Assembly: GCA_963978545.1 (NCBI GenBank)
Contig: OZ021722.1
Coordinates: 33,993,365-34,057,364, forward strand
Direction of reading: 5' to 3'
DNA length: 64,000 nt
DNA from: Linyphia triangularis
Taxonomy: Eukaryota; Arthropoda; Arachnida; Araneae; Linyphiidae
In this document: one piece after another, positions 20,851 through 33,400 of the stretch
Position numbering within the stretch: position 1 is the first letter of the stretch
Layout of the letters: the number at the start of each line of letters is the position of its first letter
Program-made: the position numbers and the translations under genes
The notes under the pieces: generated by a model
What the model was told of the DNA's origin: nothing
The model's database searches: none
The model's input: the letters and a program-made list of their open reading frames with translations, nothing else

Positions 20851-22168
20851 GATTTTTGTTCAACTTATGACAACTAACTTATATTGCACTACTAAAAGTA
20901 TATTTGATAACAAGTTTCTTTCTTTAAATATCTTAATTAAAAAATCTGTCAAAGATTCGTTGTGATTCGTCAACCATATTGTTACATATTTAACTCTTCC
21001 TGTGGCTATAAAAATATTGGTTACAGTAACAACGTATGTAATACTAAAAATTTATTATTAATGTGAATAGTAGGGCACTATCAAGCTGACCAAATTACTA
21101 ACATTTATTTTGTCTTGAATGGCACTTAACTTAAAATAATGCATGATCATCTCAAATCTTCAAAATGTTATAGTTTATTATTGAGGATATCTTACAGAAA
21201 GTCAAAGCACATCATGATTGATCTACTTACAAAGTGTTCTAGAAATGATTCCCAATCTTTACAACATCTCGAAAATTGTTAATCGTATAGAATTGAAACT
21301 ACATGCATGTTTATCTAATACTGAATAAAGGTTAGAAAATCAAAATACATTTTATTGACTATCCAATAAACATAGCTTTTTCTTTCTAATGTGATCAACA
21401 GCTTTCGAGTTATTCATTTTAAAGACGTGGAACAATCCTAATGATACTCTATTTAAATTGTATAGAACATCAGTAAGCAAATTGCACCTGATGTATGGTA
21501 CACAAAAAATGACAGAAATTCGTTTAAGTAGAAGAGTTTTATTCTTTGTACAGATTCCTAAAAGATCTCTCTACTTCAATTCCACTATATCATTCTCTCT
21601 ATCCCAACATCTCCTTGAACTGGTAAACAAATGGAAAGAGCAGTTAAGAAACACTAGAAAACAACATGGACATAAAAACATTCCTGAAGTTGAAGACTGT
21701 AAAATTAGATTCAATTACAAAATTATGCTAAAAGAAATTTTTACCAATTTTAATATATCTAAATAGCTCAGAAATTACAATAAAGTTTTTTTGAAATGTT
21801 AGCTATTTTACATTTCCTCGCAGCCTAATATCGACATTTTGTTAAAACTTTTTTTAGACCTTCTATGTTATTAGTAAAAAAATATTCTATCAATTGATTC
21901 CACCCACGTTTCTCAAGTATAACACGCAGAGGTTGACAAAAGAGAATATTTTGAAAATGTTAGCTATTTCACAGTTTACACTATATTACACTGATTATTA
22001 GGATTGTAACATTTCTCTTTGAAAACTTCTACGTTATTAGTAAAAAATATAGCTTATCTCGCATATTTCTCCCAAGGTGTAAACTTTGAGATTTGCTTAA
22101 GATGAGCAAGGTAAAAACTGTTAGATATGATATAGATTTTGTTAAAATGTGTTTCACTTTAGTACGAG
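20851..22168. other. AT-rich non-coding stretch
   Basis: No convincing gene. The longest open frame is 21458-21766 (102 codons, +). It has no recognisable domain and no clear splice context. Two similar segments near 21770-21870 and 21950-22060 ('GAAAATGTTAGCTATTT', 'TTCTATGTTATTAGTAAAAA') form a diverged direct repeat. Confidence 0.4.
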
Positions 22169-22618
22169 TGTGGTGGTCTCGTATACAAAAGACAGATACA
22201 ACACCTAAGCACTAGTGATTACTTTTACCTAGCGGTAGAGTACCTGTCTAAGGATTTAGACTAGTACTAGACCCTGGTTCGACTCCCGTTAGCGCACATT
22301 GCTACATTGGTGACTGCCGGACAACTGAATCATGCTGCTACCTATCGGCGCTTTCTGAAAAATACTACACGACTGCCGCACAATCCTCACGGCATCGTTG
22401 GTGGTTCAATGCCAAACGCAACTCACTCAACTCTCTCAAGCAACGCACTCAACTCACAAGCAAGCAACTTAATCTTTCGCCCCCTTCGGGAAGGGGCAAT
22501 GTGGTGGTGTCTTGTACAGAAGACAGATTCAACACCTAGGCGCTAGTGATTACTTTTGCCTAGAGGTAGAGTATCTGTCTACAGATCAAGGAGTCCCTGG
22601 TTCGCTCACATTGCTACA
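22169..22618 (+). mobile_element. Miniature LTR element (TRIM-like), copy 2, tRNA-like promoter in the terminal repeats
   Basis: Terminal direct repeats 22169-22306 (138 bp) and 22500-22618 begin TGTGGTGG and end GCTACA. The internal 193 bases have no credible ORF. A PBS-like TTGGTGACTGCCGG begins at 22307 and a polypurine tract GGGAAGGGGCAA lies at 22488-22499. A 4-bp target duplication CGAG flanks it (22165-22168 and 22619-22622). The left repeat carries TAGCGGTAGAG (22230-22240, A-box-like) and GGTTCGACTCC (22276-22286, an exact B-box), the internal promoter of RNA polymerase III. The structure parallels plant Cassandra TRIMs, which carry 5S rRNA promoters, but with a tRNA-like one. The tRNA whose 3' end would pair with the PBS was not identified. 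Confidence 0.75.
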
Positions 22619-22622
22619 CGAG

Positions 22623-23539
22623 GTCTAGCTACAATGGATAAAGTCAGACACCAGCTTTTTAGTTTTATGAGGGTCATCGTATTCATTTAAACAATGAACT
22701 AACTTTATTATTCTGTATTTCTTATAAAAATATCCCGTTCTTGAGCTTTCATTTGTACCTTAAAAATTAATAATTATAATGAATTAAATGAATATTTTAG
22801 TATCTAACAGTAGTTATACTAAACTAGTTTATTCTATAACTAGAATTATTGAATTTTTTAATGGATAAATGAGATTGTAATTTAATAATTAGTAGTAATA
22901 TAAGTTTACTAAACTGAATGAAAGAAAAATGACTGAGCTAAATCCAGACTGAAACTTACCTCCAATTCCTCCATTTGTTATCTAACAAAAGGTTTAACTT
23001 TACTTAAATTTTCCAAAACAAATATGCCCGTTAATCTGGACTCAATGAGCTCAAACATAAACTGACATGAAGGTATAAAATTCTAATATGAAATCCGTTA
23101 TCACTGATAAATTACTCGCTAAACTTGGGTTTAATATCAAATTAGATAGTGAATCGAAACTCATTTTTTTTTTATTTAAGATAAGGCACCTTAAATGAAT
23201 ATACAACAATACAAATATTCACAATTGCATCACCCATGTGTAACTTTCATTTAAAAATAGCACTTTTTTACTTTAGAATTGCAGGCAAACATCATTCATT
23301 GCACACTGGGTAGCATTTGCAAAGAAATACTGTTGTAATCGAAACATTTTTTTAAAAGTAGTTTAAGGCTTTTATGTTAGTTTGACATCCATAACACAGA
23401 CAAATGCAATAATCCAAGTATACTATTATTTGAATCATACAGATTCGTTGTAGGTCCTTCAAGGTTTTAGACGAAATTACTTTTTTAGTCTTATTATCCG
23501 TAAAAAATTAGACAAGGACGTTTCGGGAGAATGAGTCAA
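22623..23539. other. AT-rich non-coding stretch
   Basis: No gene recognised. A donor-like GTAAGT on the minus strand at about 22959 follows ATGGAGGAATTGGAG, but the putative exon is too short to support. Confidence 0.35.
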
Positions 23540-24180
23540 ATATACTGCTTTATTAAGACAGGTATTTTCAATTCAATATAAATTTTAAAAATCTATTTTT
23601 CTGGACCAAAAGAATCTTTGAAAAAAATTGAATTTGAAAAAGCAAGTGAAACAAAAATTGCAATTGAAACTTATTTTTGAGAACATTAAGAAATTTTATT
23701 TTGATGTTGTTTGTTGAATTTTATTGGGATGTTACAATCTCTTATTACAGAAAATATACAGTTGACTAAAAATAACGTTCAACATAATTATATCCATTTA
23801 TGGATCAAATATAGTTTAAAGACATTCAATTGCCGAAAATCAAATGAAAATTCTGGTCAAGTACTGAAACTGCAATAATTAACTGAGTAAATTTAGAAAA
23901 CTGTTGCCAGGTTCTAACTTCGAAATCATAGCATTTTTTTTTTTTTTTTTTTTTTATCAAGATTCGACAAGCCACATTTTTTGTTTGTATATTTCTTCTC
24001 CATTTTTGGCTTTGATTTTTTTCTTTTCACTTTTTCTAAAAATGTAATTACCATACATCGTAATGGAATATATGAATGAATATATATGATTAACTTACCA
24101 TCATCCCACACAATAAATTTTTCTCTGTTTGATTTATGTAGCAAAGTTATTTGTATAAAATTAATTAAGAAATTCACTAA
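23540..24180 (-). pseudogene. Decayed astacin gene: remains of last two exons and 3' UTR
   Basis: The minus strand from about 24095 down to 23950 aligns with the last exon of gene B: 'SITMYGNYIFRKSEKKKIKAK' corresponds to gene B 'SIMMYGNYAFTKNEKKTIEAR', followed by a WLVES/GLSKVD-type block and a premature stop. Just upstream, 'REKFIVWDDG' followed by GTAAGT (about 24100-24140) resembles the end of gene B exon 5 ('RDKFIIIHWENIMNG'), but the zinc-binding helix is deleted. Similarity continues through the 3' UTR (CAGGTTC.. and AAAGACATT.AATTG blocks) to a poly(A)-signal-like CTTTATT near 23549, matching gene B at 27075. No catalytic protein can be made from it. It is the closest relative of gene B in the window. 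Confidence 0.8.
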
Positions 24181-25084
24181 TCAGTTAATTCATCATAATA
24201 AAATAATTCATTTCAAAATCATACGTTATTTTAAAAGATATAATTTTATGATATTGCACTAAAATGAAAGAAGCAAATTTTAACATTGCTGGATAATAAT
24301 TAATGAAAAAACGAACCTATAACAATAAGCTCTACATTACAAAAATGACTTATTCTAATATACAATACTTTAAAATATATATTTTTATGAAATAGCACAA
24401 AAGAGATGCTACATCTGTTGGTTTCTCATTCAGGGGAGAGAGGTGGATCTGAGCTAACAAATACTGCTTTACTTTTTTTTTTTTTTTTTTTTAGGAACAT
24501 TATAAAATGTACTTGGAATATATTTTATACTGGAAGAACATTTTTTTACACATATTTGGAGCGGGTGCACGTGGTTGATTAAGCCTTTTTCCCTCGTGTA
24601 GTTGGCGACTGTGAGTAGTTATATGTTTGCTCTAGAATGGACAGTAACTAGGTAAATAAAGGTTTTGTTAGAGGGATATTATGGAATCATTACCTATATA
24701 CCACATCGACTTCTGTGAAAAAATTAAGCTGTATTTTTAGTACTTGCTTAAAAGGTGTTTCAATATCTTTACAGATTTAATTAAAACGCAACTTTTTAAT
24801 AATTTAATTTTTCTATTAGTTCCCGATACAATTGAAAAAAGCTTAGTTAAAATAATTTAATTAAGTATAGCAGATTATTGTATTAATAATGCAAGTCTAC
24901 CACTGCTCTTATTCAAGGAGGACATTTTTGAATATTTGTCTTCCTTTTTTGATAGACTTTGTTTCTAGATTGTGCTGTGGAATATTTTTTTTTTATATTA
25001 ATTCCAATTACGTGGGAGAAGGGGGGGGGGGGCGAAGGGAATGAGTTGTTGATGTGATTGACACGCAAATAGGCAGAGATCTAA

Positions 25085-25610
25085 TTAACCCACTTGCCGT
25101 CATCCAACCAGGCTGAAACTTTTCATATAAATTCAACGTCGATGACAATGCATTTGATCAAGTTTTAGGGGTTATCATGGTCACTAAAATTTCACTTTTA
25201 CTCAGGCTTCTAGTATCGTTTCGGAATACAAATAAGCCAATTTGCCGTCATCCAATCGCACTGAAATTTGACAGATAGATTCATTGTCAATAAGAATGCA
25301 TTCTATCAAGTTTTGGGAGCTGTCACTAAAAGGTCGCTTTTACACACGTTTCTATTGCTTTAATACATCAGACTTATCAGCTTTTACTCATTTTCTATTA
25401 TCAAGATACCAAGCTTGAATAAAAAATGTTCAATTTGGCGATATTTAATGGTTGAAACCTTCACCTGTTAAGGTTGTCGAGGAAAATCTTAGGAGGGTTA
25501 ATTAACACCCTTGTCGTCATCCAATCGAGCTGAATCTTGGAAGATAGACTCATTGTGAATAAAAATTTATTAATAAAGTTTGGGGGCAAAAAAAAAGTTA
25601 GCGAATAGTT
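25085..25610. repeat. Diverged tandem repeat, three units
   Basis: Units starting near 25091, 25239 and 25511 share 'TGCCGTCATCCAA', 'GCTGAAA', 'GATAGATTCATTGTCAATAA' type blocks and 'ATCAAGTTTTGGGG'. Spacing is about 150 and 270 bases. Units differ widely, so the array is old. Family unknown. Confidence 0.6.
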
Positions 25611-27074
25611 CGAAATGGATGTTTTTATCGTAGAGGTCAAACAAGTAAGTAAGTTTCCCAAGTTAGGGAAAGGGGCTCTTTCATTGGAAAATCATACTTT
25701 TTAACATTAGATACGGGGAGAGATCTCTTGAATTGTAGTTCAATGATTTGTTGAGTATTAAGGATCTGTTTATAAAATATGGTTCAGGTTATTATTGCTT
25801 TGAAGATGCTTTTAAAACTGTTATGCTATCGGCACTTGAAGTGCAAATCTGTACCAAGTGTGAGCTTATGACTGTAATGTATAGTAAATTTAATAATCTA
25901 TTGAATTTATTGAGAAGCTTTTATAAAGTTTAAATGTATACTTGCGTTAAAGTTAATTTGCACAACCTGGAATATGTAGATTTTGTATTTTAAAAATTTG
26001 GACTTAAGTTTGCTATTTTACAAAATCATAAGAAAATGCTATCAAATAGACTATTAAAATGAGTATGCCGTAGACATTTAGTTTTGATGAAACTAATGCT
26101 TTCGCTGTTGGAAAAGAAATTAAACTTCATCAATTTCCTCTCATGGTTGCAGAAAAATATTCCAAACTAACAAAATTTTCCGAATTTCCTGTACCCCTTT
26201 TTATTGCACTTTCTTTTCTAGTAAATCATATCATAATGGGTCTTATGTATGGATATGGTGCAGTCAATTGTTTATAGTACGCGGAAAAATGAAATATGCA
26301 TTTTGATAGGTAAATTAATGTTGAATATTCGAATTTGTTTTTGAAGGTACATTGTGATTGGTCATAAGCATTGTCAATCGATGAAACCTCACTTAAAACA
26401 ATGTCTTGGACAAGATTCATTAGTACAAGTTAGGAATATGAATATTATCTTGGTTCATATATTTTAAGCCATAATAAGTAAAAGATAATTTTTTTTTCGT
26501 TGGAAAAGATAATAATTTTTTATAAAAGTTTTTTAATCATTAAATAGTTGATAAATGTAGACAACCCTGTAAATATGTGCCCCATATTTTAGTCAATATA
26601 GTTCATTTAAAGATACCATAAAGTGGAGAGATAGGAACGATTGATACAATCACAATAAACTTTGGAAAATAAAATTTCGATTTTCACCTTTCATATGAAT
26701 CACAATTCTCATTTTATTTTCAATCGACTATGGCTTAGCCTTGCACAAGCAGCGTAGATTGAAAAGTTGATGTATTATTATGAAACTATATTATAAAACT
26801 TTCATTATAAGTTAAAGATACATTTCTAAATATTTCCCGGTGCCTCGAAAGTGTGTATCAAAGAATATGGAGACGTGAGGGGATATAAGACGGATGTGTT
26901 TGTATAATGTTTCAAGAAGTACGAACATTATGTGGTTTTGGCAAAGGCAACTAAAATAGAACATTAAATTGAAAAAATCACTACTTAAGAAAGAATTTAG
27001 TGAATTGGAATAAAAACAAACGTCTTGTTAAAATATATGATAATGAACTATAAAGATGATCCTTAAAAATATAC
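25611..27074. other. AT-rich intergenic stretch
   Basis: No gene seen. Small frames at 25748-25933 and 26226-26420 lack domains and splice context. Confidence 0.4.
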
Positions 27075-27080
27075 TTTATT
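27075..27080 (-). terminator. Poly(A) signal of astacin gene B
   Basis: AATAAA on the minus strand, about 355 bases after the stop. Similarity with the decayed copy at 23.5 kb ends at the equivalent hexamer, which supports it as the true transcript end. Confidence 0.5.
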
Positions 27081-27434
27081 CACAAGAAAGGTATTTCAAT
27101 TTAATATAAGTAAAAGAAAATCTGTTTTTGAGACAGAAAGGATTTTTTAAATATTAAATGCAAAAAAGATATCAAAATGAAAACAGTTGCTGAAAGTTAT
27201 TGTTGAAAGTACTAAGACATTTTTATGTTTAACAAAAATAAGGGAAATTACAGTCATTTACAGGAAATTAGGTGTAGTTTGAATATAATAACGGAAAAAT
27301 TAAGATAATATTTATATACATTTTTAGAAAAAATATTATTTAAAGACATTTAATTGAAATATTCAACAGAAAATTCTATAGGTACAAAAACTACAATAAA
27401 TAACTAAAAGTGCTTCCAGGTTCCAGAGCAGAAA

Positions 27435-30400
27435 TTACATAATTCTTAATTTTTCTTTATCCACTTTTGACAAGCCAATTCTATTTCCGTGTATTGCTCT
27501 TCCATCTCTGGCTTCGATCGTTTTCTTTTCATTTTTAGTAAAAGCGTAGTTCCCATACATCATGATGGACTGATAGTCAAATGGAAGTTGAGGCCATTTG
27601 TACTCATTTGGAAGCAGCTTCTTGAACTGATCTTCCATACCTAAATTGCAATTAATAAAGTTACTCCAATTAAAAACACAACAGAAAATTCATTTTCTTT
27701 AGATAGTAAACGTTCATTTTAATATTAATGTTACTAGCAATGTATGAAAAGTTGGAGTTCTATAGAATATCAAGGCATTATACATAATACTAGGAGTTTT
27801 TAGGCAAATTATGAAATATGAGAATTACTATTAACTTTGCCTAGGCAATGTATACTATACCTAGGCATTCTATGAAACGACAAATGCTCTTCAGGCAAAC
27901 TATGAGAAAAGGGTCATGTAAGGCTTTTTTAAAAAAGACTTTAATTATGCCTTTCTTATCCATGAAACATGATAAAATATGAAACTAGTTTTTGCACTAA
28001 GCAAGTTAATATATATATATATATTTTCAACTTCACTTAATTTTATTTCTCATAAAAAGTAAAACAGGGTCCATAAATTAACTTTACAAAAGATTGTTGA
28101 TGTATTGCCTACTTTGTTTGTCATTCGGCATTCTAAGAATGCCTAGGCAATGTGTGAAATGTTTAATCGTTTCATACTTTGCTAGCTAGTTTTCGGCCTT
28201 TACATGAAATGCCTAGGTATTCTATAGAATGTTGGATTTAATACATTGCCGGTAACATTAATACTAAAATTAAATATAAATTATTTAGATTTCATAGCTA
28301 CTAATTTAAATCCAATAAAAAATTTAACTAAATATAAGCTTGTCATTTCATTCTAAAAAATATTTTTGACAAGTACAAAGATAAATGAGTTTGTTATAAA
28401 ATTAAAATCACTATAGACTGTTATGTAGAAGACACTGCCTGAATTAATGCATTATAGTCTTGTGATAACAACTTATTTAAGCGATTTTGTGACAAAATTA
28501 TTGAAATTTCAGTTAAGCCAGTTAATTTAAAACCTATAAGTATCCGTTGAAATTCTCAATTCAAAAATAACCTAACAATTACGGAGTAAAAAAAGAAGCC
28601 TAAAAGTCTAAATATATTACAATTACAAAAGCCAAAAAGCCTAATTGATTACCTAATTAATTACGATTTCAATACTAATCAATAACGATTTCAATACTAA
28701 TCAATAACGATTTCAATACTAATCAATAACGATTTCAATACTAATCAATAACGATTTCAATACTAATCAATAACGATTTCAATACTAATCAATATTCTAT
28801 TTTGCTATAAGATTGTTACCGTTCATGATATTTTCCCAGTGAATAATGATAAACTTGTCCCTGTCAGGCCTCCTGTGTTCATGAGGAAAGCCAATGGCGT
28901 GAAGTAATTCGTGGAGAACGGTACCAAAATCTTCGGCTCCTATGTCGAGAGATACTTTCCTATGACCGATCCCATCTTCGTAGAAATAACATCTTTTAAA
29001 AAAAAGTTAACATACACTTAAGGAAAAAATGAACATGGCTAAAATATATTAAGATACTACAATAAAAAGTTATCCATTAAGATTTCTATTTTTATATCAA
29101 CATTATTTATGCAATTAAAAAAAATTATCTTTATTTTAAGGGAAGTTGGTAGCCAAAAATTTATAAATAATCGATTTTGAGTTTATCCCTGTTTATCAAC
29201 ATTTAAATTCATCTCTTTAAAAGGATACCTCATTTGTAATATAATACCTCAACTAGGAGTATTTTTTAATAATATTTTGAAAACAAAATTGCTAACTATT
29301 AATGTAAGTAAAGTTTTTTGTAAAATGCGTTTTTCTCAATACTACAACTTTCATTATTCGTGTACCTTTTCCTCAGAAACATCATCTTGAAATTTTTATC
29401 AGGTATTCTTTTTACGTATATGTATATAATTAAGTGAGATTTTGTTGTTATTTAATTTTTTTTGTTTTATTTGTTTTGCCTTATTTCGGCAAAAAAAAAA
29501 CCTTATGATTTTTAACAAACTTGAGCGACTTTCACAAAAATTCATTTAAGAAAAAAAGTAAATGAATTAAAATAAAAAGCTAACTTCAGTGGAATAATAA
29601 GTGTATATTAAATGCACTAAAAAAATTAGGCTTCCAAGTCAATTTCATTCTGAAAAAATGGTACATGAAATATACCAAATTAACATTGCCGATATAGATG
29701 GTACTAAATACCCTTAATTAAAAATTTATATTAATGTTCAGCTTTGTAAATTTAAAAACAGTTTATGTGATGTAAAAAGACTTTTTATGGCGATTATTTA
29801 AAAACTTTTCATTACAATTTGCTACCAAGCACGATTAAGTTCTTATTGAAGTTGGTTGGTGAGTTAGCTATAAAATGTATGCTTTTAATAAATTGTTCCA
29901 AGGAAAAGTATTATCTAATGGCTACCAGATATTTTACTATTTGTGTGTGATTATAATTTTGACGTCTGAAACCAATATAAACTTATTTTTGAGTTACCAA
30001 GCAACTCAAAAATGTTAATTTTTGCAATTGCAGTTGAACAGAAAACTCAAGATTAAATAAAAATTTCATTCCTTCTTGGTAATAGGAATGTATATTTTAA
30101 TGATAGTGCACAAGAATATGTTTTCATTCTTTATTTTTAAAATTTTTTCGAAATTAACTTTTATCTTTAAATAAGAGCTAAAAAGAAAAGAAAAAAAAAA
30201 GAAAAAAAAAAAAGAAAAAAAAAGATAAGAAACTCAGAATATAAATTTGTCATTAGTATTGCTTATTACAATAATAAATAAGGTAGACTAGCGTATATAA
30301 ATTAATGTTTAGTGCTTATTACGCATTAATTGATTTTTTTTTTAATATTGTTTCAGGTGATTCTCTTAGATTTTTAAAATTTAAGTAATCCTAAATCTGA

Positions 30401-33400
30401 ACTTTTTTTAAAGTAAGTATTAAATAAATTTTGTTTCTTACTTATTTTTGTAAACTAAGTTTTGTATTAATACATAATAGTTTTTTTTTCTTTTCTAGTT
30501 CGATTGTACAAAGTGAAGGTATCAGTAATTTTAAAATTAATAAACATATTAAAATAAAATTCAAACTCTGAAGTTTTTGTCCCTTTTCTGTAATGAATTT
30601 TCTTACTTTTGCTTTCATACTTTCTTTAAAGATAAGAATTATAAACAAGAGTAATTTGCATATTCTCATGTTTATCAATAAAACAACAACATTGTTGAAT
30701 TGCATATACAAGCTTATTGAAAGCAAATATCATAAACATTAAATTGATTTAATACTCTAATTTATAGAGATAATAATAAAAGAAATAGTTAAAATACAAT
30801 AATATCCAAAAACATATAAATTCATTGGATTTAATGAATTTCGAAAATAGTTTTTATTAAATTAAGTTTTTAAAGGAGTATATTCAACCACTTCGTGATT
30901 CATGGGAATATAATTTATAAGTAAGCAATCACATGTTTAAATAATTTTCTCCAGTCTAACTTAAAAGAAGTAACAAAATTAATATTTCATTTTGTTCCTA
31001 TTACTAATGTCTGGTAATTATGCCAACACCATAATTTCCAAATCAAGAAAAAAGTGCTGTCGAAATAGGAAAAAGAAAAAATAATTAGGAAATAACTCTC
31101 AAAATAATTACTATGGATTTTATAAAACATTTTTGAATAAAGCTTTTAAACCAGCTGTCATTTACCCTTGAGAGACACTTCCTCGTTTCATAAAAGGTCA
31201 CCAGATTAACCTGAATTTGGATGATTTTAATTAACTAGAGGAAGCACTCAATAATTTTCAATGTTGTTATTTTTAACTTTCAATTTTTTGTCGTTTATTC
31301 TTTTTAACATCTAATTGAATAACATTCGATTTAAAAAAAAATATTTTTAACAAATACTTGAGCATAACCTTAAAGATTTAATACCATGAAATTAAAATTT
31401 AAAATGAGAGAATCCTTTTTTTCGCTTAAGAAGGATCGCAATCCAGTTCATTGACCTTTAGATCAATTTTTTGGAGGACAAAATATCTGAAGAAGTAGTG
31501 TGTGTCCCTTAAAGGGAATGAAATAATTTCCAGAAGTAATAACAGTTATAAGTTATTAGTTACAGAACATTAATGAAATATAACTGTAGGTGTATTTTTT
31601 TTTATCACATTAAAAAGTTTTTAAAAGCAAGTTTATAATAACTTTTAAATATCAATAATAAAAAACCTCAATAATTTTCCTTTAAAATTATATACATAAT
31701 CTCTTTTTAACTGTTGTTAACACTTGGAAATTTTTATATGTTTTAGAGCAATATTTCTACAGACAATGTTACCAAATAAAGTTAAGCATTAGGCTGATGG
31801 GATAAGAAAAACCTATCGATTTACATTGTGTTTACTTACCCTTTTGATTTATTTATTGACAGGTAAGTTTTCTCATTCGTTCTTTCTATAAAATGAAATC
31901 GTGAATAGCTTTCTATCGTTCTCATTGCCATTAGAATTCGATCTTTGTTATAATCTGAAGAAGAAAAAAATAACACTTGAATATAAATATAATACTACAT
32001 ACATCTAATATTGCCAAAAAAAAATTATATATTTTTGTAATTTTTTTTTTTAAATACTTCAAATGACTGTAAAAGGCAAAGAGTGAGGTGGACTGAAAGC
32101 AGACACGTTGATTCCAGCGTCATTAGCACTGTTATTTAGATACCAGTATATCGAATACATTCCACTTGAAGGAGCAGCAATATCGTAGTATTGTTGCTAT
32201 CGCAGTAGAAGTAAGACCATCATATTAGACCAAATTGTAATTTTTGTTTATTAAGTTAAATATGTTCTTCCTAAGTCGCATATGTTAGATATTGCATCTT
32301 TTGGTACAAATTAAAGAGAAAAAAATCCGAATTGTTATTTTAGCAATTTCAATTGCGCATTTTAAACTAGGTAATTTATATTGTTGTTTTTTATCATGTG
32401 GGCATATATTTACTTTCATAGACCTTGACAAAAGTTTTAATAAATTTTATTATCATAAAAAAGTGTTATGTTAAAAGTGTTTTATAGTGATATTTTTATT
32501 GCTCATATTACTAAACTAAAAATATGTTAATTGTTATCAATAGCAATACCACATTTGGTATAAAATGTTTTTTTAGACAAATGGTGTTTGCAGTTTAGGA
32601 GAAAATTATACTTACGTGAGAAAAAAACTAAATTTTCCCCGGAGAGCAAAAATGTTGGTGTAAGTCTAAGAGCATAACATTTGCTTGCAGTACTATTTTT
32701 TTGTTTAAAGTAATAAAATGTTCTATGTGAGTATGATACATGAAAATGTTAAAAAAACACATAAAAAAATAAAACAAAATACTATATATTTCATTGTCTG
32801 AATACATGGCCTTTAATTTAATTGTACTTATTTTTAGAAATACTTATTTTTTAATATTATGTAGAGAGTGCCTTGGTTGGGCCTATGAAAGCTGTAGTGT
32901 AGTGGAGCAAAAGGTTAACATCTTTTCTTTTGAATTTTATAAGTAATGTTCATCAACTGTCAAAAAATATAAAAAAATTCAGCTACTTGTTCTATTAGGA
33001 GGAAAACTTATAGATCACTCCTTTAATTCAAATTTCACCAAACATGTGTGGGATGCTTCTACGATATGCATTGTGTAAAGATTTAGTGTATTGGGAACTT
33101 TCCATCACTTGAAAACAGTTCAAAAGGTGGGACGAGCAATTTAGCCACTATAGAATTCATCAAGAAACTCATGTTAAGTATGAGAATACAGGACTGAGTA
33201 AACACTGATGGGAGATCATGGGGAGATCATATCTCACACTAAAAGTCAACTCCATGGGTTGCGCGATCTTTAATGTAAATGCCTCTGTACAACTGCACAC
33301 TAATGGTACGCCATTCTTTTGCATATGTCCTTACTGTACACTTTGCATTTCAATTTGCAACTTAGTTGTTTTACCTATGTATACATGTATGTCTTTGATG

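Noticed and set aside
28663..28794. Regular 22-bp array as a CRISPR-like repeat
   Set aside because: Units are contiguous with no spacers, and the host is a eukaryote; it is a minisatellite.
30442..30726. 94-codon minus-strand frame in a gene B intron
   Set aside because: Low-complexity hydrophobic/lysine translation of AT-rich intron; no homology recognised.
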